Below are positions 59,619 to 64,000 of a stretch of DNA of 64,000 bases, one piece after another. The notes under the pieces are model-generated. The model saw nothing but the letters and a program-made list of their open reading frames with translations, had not been told where the DNA came from and did no database searches. Position numbers and translations under genes: made by a program. The DNA is taken from positions 62,001 through 126,000 of the forward strand of contig JAOZFI010000041.1 in assembly GCA_027491395.1 (NCBI GenBank), in the 5' to 3' direction. This DNA is from Thermoproteota archaeon. GTDB taxonomy: Archaea > Korarchaeota > Korarchaeia > Korarchaeales > Korarchaeaceae. Every line of letters starts with the position of its first letter. Position 1 is the stretch's first letter.

Positions 59619-61514
59619 TCACACCCCTATCTTCTGCTCCCTCCAATTGAGTGATCCCTCCTGAGGTTCGAAAGCTCCGTACGGGCAGACGGGAACGCAG
59701 GCTCCGCAGCCGAAACACACTGTTGGATCTATTTCTACCAGAGAGCCAGTGTCAACGAAGGCCGGGCAGGCGAAGGTGTTTATGCAGACCCTGCAGTAAG
59801 TGCACTTGTCGGGGTTCACCCTATACGGGACTATCTTCTGCCCCTGTCTCCTGAGCCTAGCCACTGTAAGTAGGGCGCACTCCCTCTTAGTTATCACCAC
59901 AGAGACGCCATCATGCTTCAGGGCATCCCTTATCGCCTTTTCAGTGGCAGCATGATCGTAGGGATCTACTACTTTGACGTAATCGACGCCTATGGATCGA
60001 ACGATCTTCTCTATATCTATGGCGGGGGCCTCATCACCCACCGCATTAACCTCCGTACCCGGGTGAGGCTGGTGGCCTGTCATGGCCGTTATCCTGTTGT
60101 CCATTATCACCACGGTCATTTTCCTCTTATTGTGGACCGCATTTATCAGCGCCGGTATGCCGGCATGGAAGAAGGTGGAATCACCTATCAGCGCGACCAC
60201 GTCCTGATCTGTGGCTACATCTATCCCATTAGCCAAACCTATGGAAGAGCCCATCGCGTGAGTGACATGTTCCACTCTAAACGGCTTCTGGAAAAGCAGG
60301 GCGTAGCAACCTATATCGCCCATGAACGCGGCCCTACCCGCGGCCCTTCTGAGGGCGTACCCCGTAGACCTGTGGGGGCATGCAGGGCACAGGACTGGAG
60401 GCCTCGGAGGGACTTTCTTAAGTATTTCTGAGCTTCTCCTATCTATTTCAGCGAAGTTAACGGGAAGAACGACTCCTAATGCCTTCGACAGTCCCTCTAA
60501 CACGGTTCTCATGGTGTACTCTCCGACCCTAGGCATGTGGCCGGTCAACTTACCTAGGACCTCGACCTCAGGCGCGTAGTCCTTGGCTATGGCCTTCACC
60601 CTCATTTCTAGGTAAGGATCCAGCTCCTCCACTATCAGCACGGTGTTCACGGAGGAGAGGAACTCTCCTATGTCCTTCTCGGGGAGTGGGAAAGTCATTC
60701 CCAGCTTCAGGATCTTGGCGTTCACGTTAACGAGCTTCAGCGCCTCCTTAGCATGGGCGTAGGCGACACCCGAGGTTATGACCCCGAACTCCGCATCGGA
60801 AGCTCCCTCTACTTTAGCATAGGAGGGTGCTACATCCAAGGATATCTCCTTGAGCTTACCCAAAAGCTCCGCGTGATGCTTCCTAGCTATGGCGCCCACT
60901 TGGAGGTACCTATCGGGCTCTGGAGGAACAAACTTGCCCTTGGAGAAGCCAGCCGTTATCTCTCCTAAGCGAACGGGACCTCTCTGATGGCTGATCCTAG
61001 TCGTCGTCCTCACCATTACGGGTATCTTGTACTTGCTGGACAGCTCGAAGGCTTCCTTTGTTAAGTCCTTGGCTTCCTGAGGGTTGGATGGCTCCAACAT
61101 AGGCAATCCAACTGACTCGCTGTAATGCCTGTTGTCCTGCTCGTTCTGACTACTGTGAGCATGGGGGTCGTCCGCTGATACTATGACCATGGCGCCGGTC
61201 ACTCCCGCGTAAGCTAGGGTGAAGATAGCATCGGAGGCAACGTTGAAGCCCACGTGCTTCATCATGGTCAGGGCCTTGAGACCAGACCACGCCGCCCCCA
61301 TCGCAACCTCCGTGGCGACCTTCTCGTTGGCCGACCACTCGAAGTATATGCCTACGCGCTTGGCTACTTTGGCTAGGGCCTCACCTATCTCCGTGCTTGG
61401 TGTACCAGGATAGGCCGCGGCGACGTTCAGGCCTGCCTCCAAGGCCCCTCTTGCGACGGCTTCGTTTCCGAGTAGCACCTCTAGGGTGTTGGCTGGGGCG
61501 AGCAGATCTCCCAT
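59619..61514 (-). CDS. iorA: Indolepyruvate ferredoxin oxidoreductase, alpha subunit
   Basis: This 631-residue protein has the pyrimidine-binding domain first (GNEAVARGALEAGLNVAAAYPGTPSTEI) and the TPP-binding domain later (FMGDIGCYALL, VALIGDSTFFHAG, MDNRITAMTGHQPHPG). Two C-terminal ferredoxin-type motifs follow: CTYCRVCINTFACP, whose spacing is unusual, and CFGCGACVPVCP. CPACPHRST is also present. It ferments aromatic 2-oxo acids; the ACD alpha subunit at 20.3 kb is a plausible next step. A TATA-like element near 61548-61556 precedes the ATG. Confidence 0.95.
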   Translation of the reverse strand: MGDLLAPANTLEVLLGNEAVARGALEAGLNVAAAYPGTPSTEIGEALAKVAKRVGIYFEWSANEKVATEVAMGAAWSGLKALTMMKHVGFNVASDAIFTLAYAGVTGAMVIVSADDPHAHSSQNEQDNRHYSESVGLPMLEPSNPQEAKDLTKEAFELSSKYKIPVMVRTTTRISHQRGPVRLGEITAGFSKGKFVPPEPDRYLQVGAIARKHHAELLGKLKEISLDVAPSYAKVEGASDAEFGVITSGVAYAHAKEALKLVNVNAKILKLGMTFPLPEKDIGEFLSSVNTVLIVEELDPYLEMRVKAIAKDYAPEVEVLGKLTGHMPRVGEYTMRTVLEGLSKALGVVLPVNFAEIDRRSSEILKKVPPRPPVLCPACPHRSTGYALRRAAGRAAFMGDIGCYALLFQKPFRVEHVTHAMGSSIGLANGIDVATDQDVVALIGDSTFFHAGIPALINAVHNKRKMTVVIMDNRITAMTGHQPHPGTEVNAVGDEAPAIDIEKIVRSIGVDYVKVVDPYDHAATEKAIRDALKHDGVSVVITKRECALLTVARLRRQGQKIVPYRVNPDKCTYCRVCINTFACPAFVDTGSLVEIDPTVCFGCGACVPVCPYGAFEPQEGSLNWREQKIGV

Positions 61515-61665
61515 AAAAGCAACCCCATGCAGTAGGCGCTGAGGTAACTTATAATTGTGCGAATAGCCTCACACATCAGAGTCGAAGTGAATATAACGCC
61601 GGAATATAATCAAACAGACGATAATCTTGTGGAATATAGGAAAATTCTTTACTCAATCCAGCCTT

Positions 61666-62985
61666 TTAAGAGGTTGAAAATAGTGACCATCTTACCAGCG
61701 AGTCGGCCGATCTCAGCGCACGGCATGGGGTGGGGTAAGCGGGTATGCCCTTCCTCCTCAAGGAGAGGACCGCCTCCAAGGCCTTCTTTCCACCCATTAT
61801 CACCGGTATTATCGGCTTATCATAAAGATCCCAGAGGTCGTATATCATACTAGCGAACCTCATGGGATCAGAGAGAGCGGTCTCACAATGCAGGGCAATG
61901 ACACCATCCACATCCCTCCTAGACATAAGCACATCCAGCACGCCCCTGTAAACATCGGTCCCAGCTCTACCTGTTATGTCGACAGGATTGGTGGAAAAAT
62001 TCCCACCTTCCGGTACGAACTGCCTCATCTCCTCAATCAGATCATTGCCGGGCTCGGGTAAGTCAAGAATGGAATCAGAAGACATCCCCTTAAGGAGCTT
62101 TCCCGCTCCCCCGCTGTTGGTCACGGCGATGAAGGATCTCCCTTTTATCCTCTTACCGGAAAGCGCCAGGGCCATGTCCAAGGCTGTGATCACATCATCA
62201 GTTATCGGTAGATTACCCTGAAGTCCCTTTAACTCCTCTTTCACCTGATCTGAAGCCGTGAGGATAACCAAGGGCTTCCTTCGGGCTACCTCTTCGACTG
62301 CGGCCTTCAATGAACCTCTATCCTTAACGCTCTCGGCATGCAGCACCAAGGACCTGGTGCTCCTATCTTCGGCTAGATAACTCAGAACTTCACTCTCGCT
62401 GACATCCAGCTTGTCGCCCAGCCCTATCACCGCTGAGAGTCCGACACCTTGGACAGTGGCTAGGCCCATGAGTGCCATTCCTAAGGTACGGGACTCCGTG
62501 ACGAGGCCAACTCCTCCCTCAAGCACCTCCATGGGACCTAGTGTGGCGTTAAGTCGGCTCTTGATGTGGAATATGCCCATAGAGGACGGGCCCAAGATCC
62601 TTATCCCGTGTTTCTGTGCTGACTCGTATATGTCGTAGGAGGAGGGGTCACCTCTCTTCCCAGAAATGACTACGGCTACCTTAACGCCCTTGGCGCCGAG
62701 CTCCCCCATGATCTTCGGGATCCTCTCAACGGGCGACACCAAAATTGCGAGATCTATGTCCTCCGTCACATCCAGAACCGTCTTATAGCATCTGATATCG
62801 TGTATCTCTGCGTACTTGGGATTCACAGGGAATATGGGCCCAGGGAAACCGTACTTAACCAAGTTGGTGAGGACCTCGTAACCCATCTTGCCGGGAGTCT
62901 TGGACACGCCGATAACCGCAATGGATCTGGGCTCAAAGAGGGTTCTCAGTGTATCTTCCTCCACGAAGGAAATCACCTCCCTCAA
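61666..62985 (-). CDS. Acyl-CoA synthetase alpha-like paralogue lacking the catalytic histidine
   Basis: The 439 residues follow the ACD alpha subunit: LFEPRSIAVIGVSKTPGKMG, FPVNPKYAEI, ILGPSSMGIF (usually GPNCLG), VTESRTLGMALM, and SFIAVTNSGGAGKLL. In active subunits the KP-VVxL strand is followed by a glycine-rich loop and SHTGxxAG. Here that stretch reads LTASDQVKEELKGLQGNLPITD, with no histidine. It therefore cannot carry the phosphoryl group in the usual way. It may act with another subunit, bind CoA only, or catalyse something different. Its ATG overlaps the upstream PUA gene stop. Confidence 0.85.
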   Translation of the reverse strand: MREVISFVEEDTLRTLFEPRSIAVIGVSKTPGKMGYEVLTNLVKYGFPGPIFPVNPKYAEIHDIRCYKTVLDVTEDIDLAILVSPVERIPKIMGELGAKGVKVAVVISGKRGDPSSYDIYESAQKHGIRILGPSSMGIFHIKSRLNATLGPMEVLEGGVGLVTESRTLGMALMGLATVQGVGLSAVIGLGDKLDVSESEVLSYLAEDRSTRSLVLHAESVKDRGSLKAAVEEVARRKPLVILTASDQVKEELKGLQGNLPITDDVITALDMALALSGKRIKGRSFIAVTNSGGAGKLLKGMSSDSILDLPEPGNDLIEEMRQFVPEGGNFSTNPVDITGRAGTDVYRGVLDVLMSRRDVDGVIALHCETALSDPMRFASMIYDLWDLYDKPIIPVIMGGKKALEAVLSLRRKGIPAYPTPCRALRSADSLVRWSLFSTS

Positions 62986-63506
62986 CCTGACTCAGCGGCA
63001 ACTGCCCTCCAGATCGCATCTCCGGCGTGATGCAGATTCTTCACGGATCTTCCCCTCTCCTTTATCTGATCCGGCGGTCTGAGAGCCCTGCCTATGGCTA
63101 TGGTTGCCCCTAACCTCTCGTCGACCACGACTACCAAGTCTCCCTCGTCGAAGTTCCCCATGACCTCCTTGATGCCCGGTCCCATGACGTGGGCTCCGCT
63201 GGCTATCGGTTTAACCGCCCCCAAGTCCACTACCACCTTAGGTAGATCGAGACCGAACTTCTCGACGGCCGTAAGGAAGGGTATGAGGTCATTATCCTCA
63301 GTGGGGAGCTCAACGAGCACGGGTTCCCCCTCATAGTAATAGACCTTGGCCATCTTCCCCTTCCATGGAACCTCGAGCACTTGGAGGGAGATCTTCCTTT
63401 TACTGAAGACGTTGCTCATGCTCCTTATCTCCTTGACCGCCCTGTCTATGATGGTCTTACTCTGCTTTACCGTAATCGCGTATTTCCTCCCCGGAATTGC
63501 CCTCAC
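62982..63506 (-). CDS. PUA-domain RNA-binding protein (MCT-1/DUF1947-like)
   Basis: The N-terminal pre-PUA part is SKTIIDRAVKEIRSMSNVF. A C-terminal PUA domain (about 90-165) follows, with VVVDLGAVKPIASGAHVMGPGI and VVVVDERLGATIAIGRAL. The family is related to eukaryotic MCT-1/Tma20 and eIF2D, which act in ribosome recycling and reinitiation. The start is GTG 63506, only 20 nt after the tRNA-Asp 3' end, so the two may be co-transcribed. Function in archaea is inferred. Confidence 0.88.
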   Translation of the reverse strand: MRAIPGRKYAITVKQSKTIIDRAVKEIRSMSNVFSKRKISLQVLEVPWKGKMAKVYYYEGEPVLVELPTEDNDLIPFLTAVEKFGLDLPKVVVDLGAVKPIASGAHVMGPGIKEVMGNFDEGDLVVVVDERLGATIAIGRALRPPDQIKERGRSVKNLHHAGDAIWRAVAAESG

Positions 63507-63525
63507 CTTTGCGAATATAGTGAAA

Positions 63526-63602
63526 TGGCGCCCGGGCCGGGATTTGAACCCGGGTCTGGGGCTCGACAGGCCCCTATGCTAACCGGGCTACACCACCCGG
63601 GC
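63526..63602 (-). tRNA. tRNA-Asp (anticodon GTC), CCA encoded
   Basis: The reverse strand gives acceptor GCCCGGG/CCCGGGC, D arm GTGT/GCAT, anticodon stem GGGGC/GCCCC with loop CTGTCGA (anticodon GTC, aspartate), a 4-nt variable loop, T arm CCGGG/CCCGG with TTCAAAT, discriminator G and an encoded CCA (63526-63528). There is no intron. A TATA-like ATATTTATAATG lies about 35 nt upstream. Confidence 0.95.
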
Positions 63603-63638
63603 ACCGGAGTAGTGGAGGCAACCATCATTATAAATATT

Positions 63639-63998
63639 TCACCGTTTCCGCCTCAGGCGCTCGTAGACCAGCTTCATCTTCAGGGCATCCCTCTCTAACA
63701 AGGGGGACTCAGAGATCACCAGCCACCGGACATCTTTTTCCACCATGAGCTGAGCTAAGGGCTCGAACTCGGGACCATAGCCGGAGCCCAGTTCGTGGTG
63801 CATCCTCTCCCCGTAACCCGACTTAGTGGGCTCCACCTCGGTGAAATGCACGACGAGACCGTCTAATGTGCCCAACCTGCCCTCTATCTCATCTAAGATC
63901 TTCTCGTAGTCTTTCCTGCCCTTGATCACGCCTCCATCCCTCACGTGTATATGGGCGAAGTCCACAGTCGGCACGACACTATCAACACTCTCGGCCAT
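63639..63998 (-). CDS. Endonuclease IV-like protein, C-terminal part (truncated by window)
   Basis: The visible 119 residues match the end of archaeal endonuclease IV: PTVDFAHIHVRDGG (Asp and His ligands), VVHFTEVEPTKSGYGERMHH, and WLVISESPLLERDALKMK. This family cleaves DNA at abasic sites using three zinc ions. The whole N-terminal barrel half is missing because the window ends here, so the Met at 63998 is internal. Confidence 0.8.
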   Translation of the reverse strand: MAESVDSVVPTVDFAHIHVRDGGVIKGRKDYEKILDEIEGRLGTLDGLVVHFTEVEPTKSGYGERMHHELGSGYGPEFEPLAQLMVEKDVRWLVISESPLLERDALKMKLVYERLRRKR

Positions 63999-64000
63999 GG

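Noticed and set aside
1-64000. CRISPR array, insertion sequence or prophage
   Set aside because: No direct-repeat array, transposase, integrase or phage structural gene was seen on either strand.

Overview
The window is a gene-dense stretch of archaeal chromosome. It carries archaeal-type information and lipid genes: a histone, ribosomal protein S25e, ABCE1, DtdA, archaeal S-adenosylmethionine synthetase, HerA/NurA/Mre11/Rad50, glycerol-1-phosphate dehydrogenase, geranylgeranyl reductase and a tetraether-synthase-like radical SAM protein. S25e, the histone, heavy AGG/AGA use for arginine, many TTG starts and the peptide-fermentation genes (IorAB, an ADP-forming acyl-CoA synthetase alpha subunit) suggest a thermophilic TACK archaeon. 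Korarchaeota is my best guess, but the sequence alone does not prove it.

Layout. 1-4.3 kb: a membrane FHA protein coupled to a Hanks-type kinase, then an Mrp-type ATPase and citrate synthase. 4.5-8.5 kb: a PKD-repeat surface protein and a reverse-strand operon (radical SAM, winged helix, methyltransferase, isochorismatase-like). 8.5-8.9 kb: an AT-rich spacer holding a promoter-driven hairpin RNA candidate, then SAM synthetase. 10-20.3 kb: reverse-strand repair cluster nurA-herA-mre11-rad50, an Hsp20 and a large helicase. 20.3-23.2 kb: acyl-CoA synthetase alpha subunit, PspA-like protein, membrane winged-helix protein, free MetRS-type tRNA-binding domain. 23.3-35 kb: beta-CASP RNase, a SahH operon with a radical SAM protein, a TusA-like/acetyltransferase pair, an M50 protease, S25e, ThiL, a frameshifted COG2403 gene and a creatininase-family protein. 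35-43 kb: a 600-bp AT-rich spacer, histone, tRNA-Arg, a UppP-like/DedA fusion, DtdA, an e-MtaB-type methylthiotransferase, and a SpeD-like protein without its pyruvoyl serine. 43-50 kb: tetraether-synthase-like gene plus geranylgeranyl reductase, then a PEP-synthase-like/membrane-protein pair with a SAM-hydroxide adenosyltransferase. 50-64 kb: ThpR, DHH phosphoesterase, RibL, MetRS, EgsA, ABCE1, IorAB, an acyl-CoA-synthetase paralogue without its histidine, a PUA protein, tRNA-Asp and a truncated endonuclease IV.

Two features cut across the map. Nine divergent gene pairs are separated by only about 46-74 bp, with one AT-rich TATA-like element about 25 nt from each predicted RNA start; this suggests bidirectional promoters and mostly leaderless mRNAs, and it decides several start codons. 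Several proteins also keep a family fold but have lost the defining catalytic or ligand residue (Mrp CxxC, TusA cysteine, SpeD serine, ACD histidine, a metallo-hydrolase aspartate, the PEP-synthase histidine domain). The strongest candidate for something undescribed is the 38-bp hairpin RNA at 8711-8803. Next are the UppP-DedA fusion and the PEP-synthase-like/membrane-protein pair.
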